Positions 8,431 to 17,213 of a stretch of 39,001 bases of DNA are shown in pieces. The position numbers and the translations under genes were made by a program. This DNA comes from Magnetococcales bacterium (GTDB taxonomy: Bacteria; Pseudomonadota; Magnetococcia; Magnetococcales; Magnetaquicoccaceae): positions 1 to 39,001 of the forward strand of contig JADGCR010000002.1 in NCBI GenBank assembly GCA_015228895.1, given 5' to 3'. Every line of letters begins with the position of its first letter. Positions within the stretch are counted from its first letter, which is position 1. The notes under the pieces were generated by a model. The model was not told the origin of the DNA, ran no database searches, and was given only the letters and a program-made list of their open reading frames with translations.

Positions 8431-8490
8431 ATCCAGGGAGAAAATGCAGGATGCGTATTGATAATGTAAGTCAAAAAGGAATTGGGGAGT

Positions 8491-8537
8491 CCAGGGGGAA
8501 TCCTTTCCCCTGGTGGGGGTTTGGGGCGAAGCCCCAA
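8491..8537. repeat. Intergenic palindromic unit (REP-like candidate)
   Basis: Two adjacent hairpins: CCAGGGG/CCCCTGG (8491-8497 with 8507-8513) and TTGGGGC-gaa-GCCCCAA (8521-8537). GC-rich paired hairpins of this layout are often dispersed between genes in proteobacteria. Only one copy is seen in this window, so dispersal is inferred. Confidence 0.5.
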
Positions 8538-8810
8538 CGACAAACTTTCGGCGGAAGCGTACCTGGACCACCCTCAGCGGACCATTTTCCCGGCTGGGAA
8601 AGCGATGATCTCCAAAGTCCGCTACCTGCGGACCCGCATTCCGGTTCCCGCTTGGTTGACCATTTTTCGACGTGTGTTGCCTAACAGGTTCACGACCTCC
8701 TCAATTTGGTGCCGTGCCGGAGTGGGTCAGTGAAAAAATGACCAAGGCCGATCTGTCGAATGGAGCCGTCGATTGCTCCCTCGGGAGGGAGTTGATTTGT
8801 TCAAGTTGTT
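8538..8810. other. Gene-free stretch
   Basis: No credible gene is seen. A plus-strand frame of 83 codons (8482-8733) crosses the palindromic unit and shows no recognisable family. The DNA could be decayed mobile sequence, because it leads into a possible group II intron remnant. Confidence 0.4.
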
Positions 8811-8910
8811 TTTGCGGGGGTGGGTCAAGCTGAGGTGAAGGGAATTTTCGAGGAACCGGGCATGTACGGTGGTGTGGGAGGAGGCGGGGGTGATCCCGCC
8901 TCCTCCCGAT
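8811..8910 (+). mobile_element. Possible 3'-end remnant of a group II intron
   Basis: The string ATGTACGGTGGTGTGGGAGG (8862-8881) followed by a GC-rich hairpin (8876-8907) ending TCCCGAT resembles the tail of bacterial group II introns downstream of the reverse transcriptase gene, where such a phrase precedes the last hairpin and a terminal CCCGAT. No reverse transcriptase or intron 5' end is present, so at most a decayed end remains. The call rests on remembered similarity, without alignment or folding. Confidence 0.4.
8876..8907. terminator. Strong hairpin downstream of the porin gene
   Basis: A perfect 13-bp stem GGGAGGAGGCGGG/CCCGCCTCCTCCC with a 6-base loop lies 24 bp after the porin stop (minus strand). 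No T tract follows, so it may act as a 3' stability hairpin instead of an intrinsic terminator. Confidence 0.45.
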
Positions 8911-8931
8911 GATCAAGCTGTGAAAAGGGAC

Positions 8932-10311
8932 TTAGAAGTCCATTTTGACAGAGGCTTGCAGGTACTGCATGGTGTTCTCGTGGACACCGACAACAGCGCC
9001 CAGCGGGCTGCGGGAAGGATCAACCCAGGTGGCGGACAGATCCAGGGTGGTGGCTTCCTGCAACTTGGTGGAGAAGCCCAGGGTGCCACCGATGGCGCTG
9101 TCGTACAGGGCCGAGGAGTGGCTGGTGACGCTGGTGTAGGTGGCGGTCGGGACATCATCCTTGACCAGCTGGGCATAGTCCAGGCTGGGCTTGATGGTCC
9201 AGGCGCCGGCCGTGATGCTCAGCCCGGCACCGATACCCCACATGTTGGAGGAGTCGGTGGCGACACCACCATTGGGGGAGGTCGTCGCGGTACCGTTGGC
9301 GGAAGTCAGCGCCATTTCCATCAGATCCTGCGCACCGGCTCCACCCTGATCCCAGGTCGGGGACCAGTGGGGTTGGTCACCACCCGGAACGGCGGCGGTG
9401 AAGTTCTCGCCAGCCCAGAAGGCATAGGCGTTCCATCCGCCGAAGCTGGTTTTGCTTTTGGCGCGCAGAGCGAACAGGAAGCCATCTTCCTCAAGCTGGC
9501 TGTTGCTGGTCACGTTGGTCATGCCGGTTTCGTAAATGCCGGTACCGGTCACGTCCACACTGCCAACCTTGGTGCCCAGGGTCAGGGCGTACCAGGAGTC
9601 CGTCACATTGTGGTTGGGTTCCAGTTTGGCACCGGTGCCATTGCCCACGGCATTGTAGACCGCAGTCGTGCCGGCCGCGGAGGCGGCTTTGTCCTCTTCA
9701 ACCAACAAGGCGCCCGTCAATTGATAGTCGATGCTCTTGAGCTTGCCGAGAGCGGACAACACCCACAGGGTGATGTCGCCATTGTTGGCCAGGTTGGCAC
9801 CGGCGGCGGCCGTGCCACCGACCGGGGCGCCTTCGGCAACACGCACGCCGGCACCGATCAAGGTCACGGGTCCGAGGGTTTTCGACATCAGGACCGTGCC
9901 ATAGGAGGTGGTGTCATGGTCAACCAGGATACCGTCGTTCAGGGCGATGGGCATGTTGCCCACTTTCAGGCCGAAACCATAGGCCTCGGTTTCCAACCAC
10001 AACTGGTTGATGGTCCAGTCGCCGGCGATCGTGGCGTCAGCACCTGACACGACTTTGCTGTTCACCGGACGGGTCACCATGTGGGCATGGGATTTGTCGC
10101 TGGCTTTGAAGTCCATGTTGAGTTGCAGACGTTGCGCCCAGTAGTTGGCGTCCGCCTGGCCCGATCCGCTGGTGCCGGGCTGGTTGTCCGTGTTGACCAT
10201 GCGGAATTGATAGTAACCACCAATCTTTGTTTCACCCGCATCAGCAGCCTGAGGGGCCGCCAGTGCTACGGCAGCCAGGGCGGCCGTTCCCAAAAGGATC
10301 GATTTTTTCAT
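8932..10311 (-). CDS. Outer membrane porin
   Basis: 459-residue exported protein. Residues 1-25 form a signal peptide (MKKSILLGTAALAAVALA, cleavage after AADA). The mature protein opens with GETKIGGYYQFRM, typical of the first beta strand of general porins, and ends with QASVKMDF. The terminal phenylalanine and the alternating hydrophobic pattern form the usual signal for BAM-mediated barrel insertion. The body is rich in Gly, Thr, Asn and Ser and has no cysteine. Ribosome site GGAG is 7 bases before the ATG, and a near-consensus promoter lies about 110 bp upstream. It stands alone, so the solute is unknown; it may be among the main porins given its promoter. Confidence 0.85.
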   Translation of the reverse strand: MKKSILLGTAALAAVALAAPQAADAGETKIGGYYQFRMVNTDNQPGTSGSGQADANYWAQRLQLNMDFKASDKSHAHMVTRPVNSKVVSGADATIAGDWTINQLWLETEAYGFGLKVGNMPIALNDGILVDHDTTSYGTVLMSKTLGPVTLIGAGVRVAEGAPVGGTAAAGANLANNGDITLWVLSALGKLKSIDYQLTGALLVEEDKAASAAGTTAVYNAVGNGTGAKLEPNHNVTDSWYALTLGTKVGSVDVTGTGIYETGMTNVTSNSQLEEDGFLFALRAKSKTSFGGWNAYAFWAGENFTAAVPGGDQPHWSPTWDQGGAGAQDLMEMALTSANGTATTSPNGGVATDSSNMWGIGAGLSITAGAWTIKPSLDYAQLVKDDVPTATYTSVTSHSSALYDSAIGGTLGFSTKLQEATTLDLSATWVDPSRSPLGAVVGVHENTMQYLQASVKMDF

Positions 10312-10421
10312 TCTTTTTCTCCAAAGGTTCGTTGCTTAGTTTTTTTCCCGGCAGATCCAGGAATGTGTGATTGTGTCTTTTGGAACACCCTGTTGCTAAA
10401 GTGTCACATATGGATGTTAGC

Positions 10422-10450
10422 TTTATAAAGGATCCTCCGGTACGAGTCAA
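10422..10450 (-). promoter_or_regulatory. Strong sigma-70-type promoter of the porin gene
   Basis: On the minus strand TTGACT (10450-10445), exactly 17 bases, and TATAAA (10427-10422). It predicts a leader of about 100 bases before the porin start, room for post-transcriptional control of the kind common for porins. Confidence 0.65.
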
Positions 10451-10953
10451 GAAAAAATTTACCCCTGTGACATAATAAGCACATTCTAATAAACTGATTC
10501 TCTCTCCTCCCTTGTGAATAAATTAATAAAAGCTTTCATTATCATATCATTGCAGATGTTTCCCAATGACGTTTTTTCAATATGCAACACCAGGGCCAAT
10601 TTGCGCCATTGGTTCAAAAAGGGCACCAGGAACCCGTTTTGATCCATTTTATTCGGTTGAGGCCGGAGTGGTGTCTATCGGTAACACTGTCATGAAATTG
10701 CCACAGAAGCCAGGAGGGACGCCCTGGGAGGGGTGTTGAAATCCTGCATCACCGCATTTGACGGGGGCGGACCGGTCTTTTGCGACGGGAGCGTGAACGG
10801 AGCCATTCTCTTTTCCTTCCGGATGGCGTATGCTTGATCCATCGGTTGGAGCGGGGGGACGAAAGTGCCTTGTGCCAGCAAATATTGCCGACGGATGACA
10901 TGAACGATGCTTCAACGACCAAGGGGGCGTTCCATCGACTTCACATGGCTGTC
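10451..10953. other. AT-rich intergenic region between porin and pyrR
   Basis: The first 120 bases are markedly more AT-rich than the surroundings and lie upstream of the porin -35 box, so they could act as an UP-type or regulator-binding region. The remainder leads to pyrR. A frame of 63 codons on the minus strand (10690-10881) lacks a normal start and known similarity. No clear pyrR promoter or attenuator was found. Confidence 0.4.
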
Positions 10954-11493
10954 ATGACTACACGCGAAGAGATTCTGCTTTCGGCCCAGGAGACCCGGGC
11001 CATGATCCATCAATTGGCCGAGACCGTGCTGGCGGATGCGACCCGACCCGAAAAGCGGGTGGTGGTGGGCATCCGTCGTGGGGGGGCGGTGGTGGCGCGG
11101 CTGCTGCGGGAGCGGTTGAATCAACTGCTGGACCGGCAGCTCCCCATGGGGTTTCTGGACATCACCTTCTACCGGGACGATCTGCACACCATCGGTCCCA
11201 ATCCGGTGGTGGGGGCCACGGATCTGACCATGAAGATCGATGACAAGCGCATCATTCTGGTGGACGATGTGCTGTTTACCGGTCGGACCATCCGCGCGGC
11301 GTTGAACGCCCTGTTCGATTATGGTCGCCCGGAAAGCGTCGATCTGCTGGTGCTGGTGGATCGGGGGGGGCGGCAGTTGCCCATTCAACCCGATTACGCG
11401 GGTCGGGTCATCGAAGCGGGGGGGCGGGAGTCGATCAAACTGGTGGAGCGGGAGCACGGTGAATGGATCGTGGTGCGACGCTGGCTGGCTTAA
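10954..11493 (+). CDS. pyrR: PyrR bifunctional protein (pyrimidine operon regulator / uracil phosphoribosyltransferase)
   Basis: 179 residues from ATG 10954. The type I phosphoribosyltransferase PRPP motif ILVDDVLFTGRT is at 101-112, and the N-terminal part EEILLSAQETRAMIHQLAE followed by VVVGIRRGGA is typical of PyrR. PyrR binds pyr mRNA in Gram-positive bacteria; in proteobacteria it is often found before pyrB and its regulatory role is less clear. In-frame upstream ATGs at 10900 and 10945 are possible starts; 10954 gives the normal family length, but no good ribosome site marks any of them. It is the first gene of pyrR-pyrB-pyrC-pyrK, 19 bp before pyrB. Confidence 0.92.
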   Translation: MTTREEILLSAQETRAMIHQLAETVLADATRPEKRVVVGIRRGGAVVARLLRERLNQLLDRQLPMGFLDITFYRDDLHTIGPNPVVGATDLTMKIDDKRIILVDDVLFTGRTIRAALNALFDYGRPESVDLLVLVDRGGRQLPIQPDYAGRVIEAGGRESIKLVEREHGEWIVVRRWLA

Positions 11494-11512
11494 GTGAAAA
11501 ACGGGGTAATGC

Positions 11513-12472
11513 ATGAGCAGTCTTCTTTGGAATCGCAAACATCTCCTGGGCATGGCGGATCTCTCCAGGGAGGAAATTCTCTCCATCCTGGACGCGGCCG
11601 CCTCGCTGCGTGAGGTCAATCGCCGGGATATCAAGAAGGTCCCCACGTTGCGGGGCCGGACGGTCATCAATCTCTTTTTCGAAAATTCCACCCGCACCCG
11701 CACCTCCTTCGAGTTGGCGGGCAAGCGGATGTCCGCGGATGTCATCAACATGTCCGTGGCCTCCAGTTCCGTCAAAAAGGGTGAGACCCTCATCGATACC
11801 ATGGCGACCCTGCAGGCGATGAATCCCGATCTGGTGGTGATCCGCCATCCCGAATCCGGGGCGCAGGAGTTTCTGGCGCGCAATCTGGGCGCTGCCATCG
11901 TCAACGCCGGGGACGGGCGCCACGAACACCCCACGCAGGCTTTGCTGGATTTGCTGACCATCAACGACCATCTCCCCCTGCTGGAGCGGGAGGGGTTCGA
12001 GGGGTTGATCGTGGCCGTGTGCGGGGATTCCCTGCATTCGCGGGTGGCCCGTTCCATCGCCCTGGGTTTGCGGACCATGGGGGCCGAGGTGCGGTTCGTG
12101 GGTCCTCCGGGCCTGATGCCCGTCCAGGCGGAGGAGGCGTTCGGGGTGCGGGTCTTTTCCCATCTGGAGCAGGGGTTGGAGGGGGCGCATGTGGTCATGG
12201 CGTTGCGGCTGCAACTGGAACGGATGACGGTGGGGTTCATTCCCAGCGTGCGGGAGTATTTCGCCTTTTGGGGGCTGACGAGAAAACGTCTGGACAGGGC
12301 GGCTCCCAACGCCATCGTCATGCATCCCGGTCCCATCAACCGGGGGGTGGAGATCGCCTCGGAGGTGGCGGACGACCGGGAGCGCTCGGTGATCCTGGAA
12401 CAGGTGGCCAACGGTTTGGCGGTGCGCATGGCCGTGCTTTATCGATTGTGTGGTGTGGGAGGCGGGCGATGA
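11513..12472 (+). CDS. pyrB: Aspartate carbamoyltransferase catalytic subunit
   Basis: Second step of pyrimidine synthesis: carbamoyl phosphate plus aspartate gives N-carbamoylaspartate. 319 residues. The carbamoyl phosphate motif STRTRTSF is at 59-66 and HPTQ at 139-142 within the conserved [14 protein letters not shown]. No pyrI regulatory chain is next to it. Instead pyrC overlaps its stop codon by 4 bp (ATGA), an arrangement seen where PyrB and a dihydroorotase form a complex (PyrB-PyrC type ATCase). Confidence 0.96.
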   Translation: MSSLLWNRKHLLGMADLSREEILSILDAAASLREVNRRDIKKVPTLRGRTVINLFFENSTRTRTSFELAGKRMSADVINMSVASSSVKKGETLIDTMATLQAMNPDLVVIRHPESGAQEFLARNLGAAIVNAGDGRHEHPTQALLDLLTINDHLPLLEREGFEGLIVAVCGDSLHSRVARSIALGLRTMGAEVRFVGPPGLMPVQAEEAFGVRVFSHLEQGLEGAHVVMALRLQLERMTVGFIPSVREYFAFWGLTRKRLDRAAPNAIVMHPGPINRGVEIASEVADDRERSVILEQVANGLAVRMAVLYRLCGVGGGR

Positions 12473-13767
12473 ACGCGGGTTGCGGGAGTGATTTCTTGTT
12501 GATTCGGGGCGCCCGTGTGGTGGACCCGGCCAATGGACTGGACGCCACGGGGGATGTGTTGCTGGAAGGTGGCGTCATTCGCGGGGTGGGGCGTCCGGAG
12601 GCGCCCTCCGGCTGTGTGGTGCTGGATGCGGATGGCCTGATTCTGGCGCCGGGACTGGTGGACATGCATGTCCATCTGCGCGAACCGGGTTTCGAGTACA
12701 AGGAGACCATCGCCGGCGGGACCAGGGCGGCGGCGGCGGGGGGGGTGACCACGGTGGCGGCCATGCCCAACACCCGGCCTGTCAACGACGATCCGTCCGT
12801 GACGGGATACATTCTGCAAAAGGCCAGGGAGGAGGGGGTGGTCAATGTGGTGCCCATCGGCGCCGTGACCAAGGGATTGTTGGGCCAGGAGCTGACCGAG
12901 ATGGGGTTGCAGCTGCGGGCCGGTTGCGTGGCCTTTTCGGACGATGGCCGTCCCGTGGCCGACAGCGGCATGATGCGCCGGGCGTTGGAGTATTCCAGCG
13001 CCTTCGGGGCGTTGATCATCCAGCATGCGGAGGATCCCGCGCTTTCCATGCACGGATGCATGCATGAGGGGGTGATTTCCAGTCGGCTGGGTTTGCCGGG
13101 TCTGCCCGGCGTGGCGGAAACGATCATGGTGGATCGGGATCTGCGCCTGGTGGCGTTGACGAGGGGTCGTTATCATGTGGCGCACATTTCCACCGCGGGC
13201 GCGGTGGAGGCGGTGGCGCGGGCCAGGGAGGCGGGTTTGCCGGTCTCCTGCGAGGTGGCGCCCCATCACTTTTCGTTGACCGACGAGGCGGTGATGGGAT
13301 ACGACACGGACGCCAAGATGTCCCCGCCCTTGCGCGGCGTCGAGGATCGCAACGCCCTGCTGGAGGGTTTGGCCCGTGGCGTCATCACGGTGATCGCCAC
13401 GGATCACGCCCCCCATGATCCGGACAGCAAGCGGGTGGAGTTCTGTCACGCGTCCAATGGTGTGGTGGGGCTGGAGACCCTGTTGCCGGTGAGTCTGGAA
13501 CTGGTGCGGGATGGGGTGATCTCCCTGACGGCCTGCCTTGCGGCCATGACGGTCGCTCCCGCCCGTCTGTTGGGGTTGAATCGGGGCACCCTGTCGGCGG
13601 GCATGCCCGCCGACCTGGTGTTGTTCGATCCGGAGGCCCCCTGGGTGGTGGATGCCGCCCGTTTGCACGGGACCTCCCGCAACACCTGTTTCCATGGTCG
13701 TCGGGTGCGGGGGCGGGTGAAAAAAACGCTGGTCGCGGGCCGGATTGTCTACGATGACGACGCCTGA
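12469..13767 (+). CDS. pyrC: Dihydroorotase (class I, active-site residues intact)
   Basis: 432-residue zinc amidohydrolase that cyclises carbamoylaspartate to dihydroorotate. Metal and catalytic residues expected for class I enzymes are in place: H67 and H69 in [12 protein letters not shown]158 or D159 in AFSDDG, H186 in IQHAED, H239 in YHVAHIST, and D312 in ATDHAPHD. It is therefore not one of the inactive pyrC' pseudo-enzymes that accompany PyrB in some pseudomonads, and it should be catalytic. The start is at the ATG overlapping the pyrB stop; the frame is open upstream only as an overlap with pyrB. Confidence 0.95.
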   Translation: MNAGCGSDFLLIRGARVVDPANGLDATGDVLLEGGVIRGVGRPEAPSGCVVLDADGLILAPGLVDMHVHLREPGFEYKETIAGGTRAAAAGGVTTVAAMPNTRPVNDDPSVTGYILQKAREEGVVNVVPIGAVTKGLLGQELTEMGLQLRAGCVAFSDDGRPVADSGMMRRALEYSSAFGALIIQHAEDPALSMHGCMHEGVISSRLGLPGLPGVAETIMVDRDLRLVALTRGRYHVAHISTAGAVEAVARAREAGLPVSCEVAPHHFSLTDEAVMGYDTDAKMSPPLRGVEDRNALLEGLARGVITVIATDHAPHDPDSKRVEFCHASNGVVGLETLLPVSLELVRDGVISLTACLAAMTVAPARLLGLNRGTLSAGMPADLVLFDPEAPWVVDAARLHGTSRNTCFHGRRVRGRVKKTLVAGRIVYDDDA

Positions 13768-14563
13768 GCCGGGGGGGGGGCACACCCGTTTGCGTCGTAT
13801 CGCCGGTGAGGTGGTTTTCAATCGATCGTTGCCCGGCGCCCATGGCCTGTTGCGCTTGTCCCTGGGAGAGGTGGCCGGTCTGGCCCAGCCCGGCCATTTC
13901 CTGCATCTGGTCTGCGCTCCCTCCCTGGTCCTGCCCCGTCCCTTTTCCCTGATGGATGCCGATCCGGTCCAAGGGACGGTGGATCTTCTCTACCGGATCG
14001 TGGGTCGTGGCACGGAGATCATCGCCGGTTGGCGTGGGGGGGAGTCGGTGGTTGCTTTGGCCCCCGCGGGTCGTCCCTTTTCCCTCCCTCCCAGGGATGC
14101 CAACGTCTTGTTGATCGCCGGCGGGGCCGGGGTGGCGCCCTTGTATTTCCTGGCCCGTCGTCTGGTGCGGCAGGACATGCCGCCCACACTGCTGTGGGGC
14201 ATTGAAACCGAAGCCCCGTTGGATCCGGCCCCGCTGGGCATCCCTTTCCATTTGGCCTCCCAAACCCCTCGTCCTGGTCGTTTTTCGGGTTTTGTGACCG
14301 AGCTGGTCGCGCGTTACCGGACCCATTCCCCCAGGACCATCGTGTATGCCTGTGGTCCCCACCCCATGCTGTTGGCTGTCAGTCGTCTTGGTCTGGAGGG
14401 TCAGGTCTCCCTGGAGGAGCGCATGGCCTGTGGTTTTGGGGGTTGCGCCGCCTGTGTCGCCCCGATCCGCATCCCGGACGGGGGCTGGACCAATCAAAAG
14501 ATCTGCACCGATGGCCCGGTCTTTCCCATTTCCGCGGTCGCCTGGGAACAGTATGGGGGATAA
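13754..14563 (+). CDS. pyrK: Dihydroorotate dehydrogenase electron transfer subunit (PyrK)
   Basis: 269-residue iron-sulfur flavoprotein that passes electrons from the PyrD type 1B dehydrogenase to NAD. The flavin motif RPFS is at 62-65 and a NAD-site glycine loop GGAGVAPL at 123-130. The C-terminal [2Fe-2S] cluster is likely held by C226, C231, C234 and C251 (ACGFGGCAAC and ICTDGPVF). It overlaps the pyrC end by 14 bp. An in-frame TTG at 13745 would add three residues. No pyrD follows, so its partner must be elsewhere. A run of ten G lies in codons 6-9 of this gene. Confidence 0.9.
   Translation: MTTPEPGGGHTRLRRIAGEVVFNRSLPGAHGLLRLSLGEVAGLAQPGHFLHLVCAPSLVLPRPFSLMDADPVQGTVDLLYRIVGRGTEIIAGWRGGESVVALAPAGRPFSLPPRDANVLLIAGGAGVAPLYFLARRLVRQDMPPTLLWGIETEAPLDPAPLGIPFHLASQTPRPGRFSGFVTELVARYRTHSPRTIVYACGPHPMLLAVSRLGLEGQVSLEERMACGFGGCAACVAPIRIPDGGWTNQKICTDGPVFPISAVAWEQYGG
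13771..13780 (+). repeat. Homopolymer tract G10 near the start of pyrK
   Basis: Ten consecutive G start 18 bp inside pyrK, just after the pyrC stop codon. Slippage would shift the pyrK frame close to its start. Confidence 0.9.
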
Positions 14564-14568
14564 GGGGA

Positions 14569-14685
14569 GTGCCGAGAATCATCATCAAGAATTTCGGGCC
14601 GGTTCGTGATGTGGATCTGGAAATTCGCGATCTGGTTTTTTTGATTGGTCCCCAGGCCAGCGGTAAAAGCACGATCATGATGTGA
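14569..14685 (+). pseudogene. N-terminal fragment of a P-loop ATPase (SMC/AAA ATP-binding-cassette-like)
   Basis: A 38-codon frame from GTG 14569 to TGA 14685 encodes PRIIIKNFGPVRDVDLEIRD, then VFLIGPQASGKST ending in IMM. This is the usual opening of AAA_15-type or OLD/RecF-like ATPases: a strand, a short turn, and the Walker A loop GPQASGKS. The protein stops immediately after Walker A, so the remainder of the gene is lost. It lies 5 bp after pyrK. Such ATPases often belong to defence or toxin-like systems, so this may mark a decayed accessory gene, but the identity of the parent cannot be told. Confidence 0.65.
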
Positions 14686-14816
14686 AGACCCACCCAAAGA
14701 TTGTCAAATGACGCAACAGGCTGAAAAAATACAGAGGAACATTGGCGTGTAGTGAAAAAATAATGGTTGAAAGCGTGGCACGTCCCATCAAGAGTGTATG
14801 AAAAAAGGAAACCATC

Positions 14817-16901
14817 ATGCCTGACATCCCTGAAATTCATTTCATTCGCAATGTCGCTCTGATCGCCCATGGCGGCGGCGGCAAGACCACCCTGGCGGAA
14901 TCGTTGCTGTTCAATGGCGAGGCCATCGCCCGCCGGGGAGACGTGGACAAGGGCACCACGGTGATGAGTACCGAACCGGAGGAGATCGAACGGCGGGTGA
15001 CCATCACTCCCCACGTGGGTCATTGCCTGTGGCGGGAACGGTGGTTCAACATCGTGGACACCCCCGGCTATATCGACTTTCTGGAATCGACCCGCGGGGT
15101 GCTCAATGTGGTGGGCGGGGCGGTGATGATTTTTTCCGGGGGGTTCGGGGTCAAGCCGGAGAACGAACGGTTGTGGGCCATGGCCACCGATGCCATGGTG
15201 CCGGTACTGGGGTTCATCAACAAGCTGGATCGACCGCGGGCCGATTTCATCCGTGTTCTGGGTGATATCGAAAGCAAGCTTGGGATCACCGCGCTGCCGC
15301 TCACCATTCCCATCGGAGTGGGGGAGGGGTTTCGCGGGATTGTGGATCTGATCCCCATGACCGCCTGGTCCGCCAGGGATGGGGTGTTTTTTCAAATGGA
15401 GCTGCCGGAGGAGGTGCGCGCCGATGCCCGGTACTACCGGACCCAGCTGGTGGAAAAGATCGTCGAGACGGATGATGCATTGTTGGAAAAATATCTCGGC
15501 GGTGAGGAACCGGACCTGGAGGCGCTGCACCGGGGTCTCAAGGAGGCGGTTCTGACCCGGCGTCTGCTGGTGCTGTATTGTGGTTCCGGCCTGGCCAACA
15601 TCGGGGTGCGTTCCCTGGCCAACGGCATTGCCGAGTATCTCCCCAGTCCTTTGGACAAGGCCAATCTCAAGCCGTTGCAGGGGGTGGACCCGCAGCAGCC
15701 CGACCGGGTTCTGGCCCGCGCCCCTGACAAGAACGATCCCTTTTCCGCCGTGGTTTTCAAGACCGTGATGGACCCCTTCGCCGGCAAGTTGACGGTGATG
15801 CGGATTTTTTCCGGGATCATCGAGGCCGAACAACCTTTTTTGAACGGGGAGCGCAACGTCAAGGAGAAAGGGGGACGGCTGTTCCGTCTGCAAGGCAAGG
15901 AGATGATCCCGGTGGCGCGTCTGAAAGCCGGCGAGGTGGGGGCGATTGCCAAACAGGAGAGCATCCGCACCGGGGATACCCTGTGCGCCCTGGAGCATCC
16001 CATCCGTTATGAACGGGTCCGTTTCATGGCCCCGTCCCACTCGTTTGCCGTGGAGATGGACGCCAAAACCGAGGAGAAGGTGGCCAGCGGCCTGGAGAAA
16101 CTCACCGAGGAGGACCCCACGTTGCATGTGCATCGGGACGGGGTGACCCACGAGTTGATTCTTTCCGGCATGGGTCAGACCCATCTGCGGGTGGCCCTGG
16201 ATCGGCTCAAGCGCAAGTTCGGGGCCACGGCCTCCTTGAAAATGGCCCGGCCACCCTTTCGGGAGACCATCACCCAGAAGGTGCGGGTGCAGGGGCGCCT
16301 CAAGAAACAGACCGGGGGCAGAGGACAGTTCGCCGATTGCTGGCTGGAGATGGAACCGTTGTCCCGGGATGGTGGTTTCGAGTTCGAGAACCGCATCGTG
16401 GGCGGGGTGATTCCCCGTCAGTTCGTCCCCTCCGTGGAGAAGGGGATTCAGGAGGCCCTGATCTCCGGAATCATTGGGGGTTATCCGGTGGTGGACGTCA
16501 AGGTGGCCCTGGTGGATGGTTCGTATCACTCGGTGGACTCGTCGGATCACGCCTTCAAGACGGCGGGGGCCATGGCCTTCAGAAAAGGTCTGGCGGACGG
16601 GGGTTCGGTGTTGCTGGAGCCGGTCATGGCCATGGAACTGGCGGTCCCGGACGATGTCTTAGGAGATGTGATCGGTGATCTCAACAGTCGGCGCGGTCGG
16701 GTGTTGGGGGTGACGCCCAAGGGTGGGGGCGGACAGATCATTCTGGCCGAGGTCCCCATGGCGGAGGTGCTGGATTATGGCAATGTGTTGAATGGTCTGA
16801 CTTCCGGGCGGGGGTTGTACACCATGCGGGTGTCGGCCTATCACGTCATGCCCAGTCACATCGCGCGGGTGATTCTGGAGCGGGATAAAAAAGAGTCATG
16901 A
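14817..16901 (+). CDS. Elongation factor G-like translational GTPase (EF-G2 type)
   Basis: 694 residues with the full EF-G layout: GTPase domain, beta-barrel domain II, and the III/IV/V tail. G1 is AHGGGGKTT (17-25) where classical EF-G has AHIDAGKTT; G3 is DTPGYIDF (81-88); G4 is NKLD (135-138), compared with NKMD. These changes, with the shortened switch region TTVMSTEPEE, place it among EF-G paralogues instead of the main fusA product. It has no ribosomal protein neighbours, unlike fusA in the str operon. Such paralogues have been linked to ribosome recycling or stress functions in some bacteria; the role here is unknown. Start supported by AAAGGA upstream. Confidence 0.9.
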   Translation: MPDIPEIHFIRNVALIAHGGGGKTTLAESLLFNGEAIARRGDVDKGTTVMSTEPEEIERRVTITPHVGHCLWRERWFNIVDTPGYIDFLESTRGVLNVVGGAVMIFSGGFGVKPENERLWAMATDAMVPVLGFINKLDRPRADFIRVLGDIESKLGITALPLTIPIGVGEGFRGIVDLIPMTAWSARDGVFFQMELPEEVRADARYYRTQLVEKIVETDDALLEKYLGGEEPDLEALHRGLKEAVLTRRLLVLYCGSGLANIGVRSLANGIAEYLPSPLDKANLKPLQGVDPQQPDRVLARAPDKNDPFSAVVFKTVMDPFAGKLTVMRIFSGIIEAEQPFLNGERNVKEKGGRLFRLQGKEMIPVARLKAGEVGAIAKQESIRTGDTLCALEHPIRYERVRFMAPSHSFAVEMDAKTEEKVASGLEKLTEEDPTLHVHRDGVTHELILSGMGQTHLRVALDRLKRKFGATASLKMARPPFRETITQKVRVQGRLKKQTGGRGQFADCWLEMEPLSRDGGFEFENRIVGGVIPRQFVPSVEKGIQEALISGIIGGYPVVDVKVALVDGSYHSVDSSDHAFKTAGAMAFRKGLADGGSVLLEPVMAMELAVPDDVLGDVIGDLNSRRGRVLGVTPKGGGGQIILAEVPMAEVLDYGNVLNGLTSGRGLYTMRVSAYHVMPSHIARVILERDKKES

Positions 16902-16992
16902 ATTTTTCCAATTGGTCGATCTGTATACTCAAGAGGCCAGGTTGCAAGGAGGCTGTCCAAAGACACTGAAGATTGGCAGAAAGAGAGGCGTT

Positions 16993-17199
16993 ATGATCAG
17001 CGTATCCCATCCCGTCATGTTGCATCTGTACCGTCGGATTGAACGCGACAACCGTTCGGTCCAGATCGTGGAGCCGGGCGCCGGTCTCCAGGGACGGACC
17101 ACGGCGTATCGGTCGAACAGCGCGTCCCAGCACGCCGCGGAGAAGGAAGGGAATGATTTTCATACCTTCTTTCTCAAGGCTCTGGAACAACAGGAATAG
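16993..17199 (+). CDS. Small protein of unknown function (68 residues)
   Basis: The ATG at 16993 follows AGAGAGG at a good distance and gives a 68-residue, mostly hydrophilic protein. It begins MISVSHPVMLHLYRRIER and ends in HTFFLKALEQQE. No signal peptide, membrane segment or known family is visible. It stands 14 bp before the alpha/beta hydrolase and 91 bp after the EF-G gene, so it may be translated with the hydrolase. The good ribosome site and tight spacing argue that it is real; the frame is open further upstream (16912) without a plausible start signal. Confidence 0.55.
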   Translation: MISVSHPVMLHLYRRIERDNRSVQIVEPGAGLQGRTTAYRSNSASQHAAEKEGNDFHTFFLKALEQQE

Positions 17200-17213
17200 C
17201 CGGAGGCCCATGG

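Noticed and set aside
10690..10881. Short minus-strand frame upstream of pyrR, 63 codons, Pro-rich
   Set aside because: It would start with TTG, has no clear ribosome site and no recognisable family. It lies in the intergenic region before pyrR.
14443..14568. Upstream extension of the ATPase fragment into pyrK
   Set aside because: Coding here is clearly pyrK, including its iron-sulfur cysteines; only from 14569 does the ATPase-like sequence begin.
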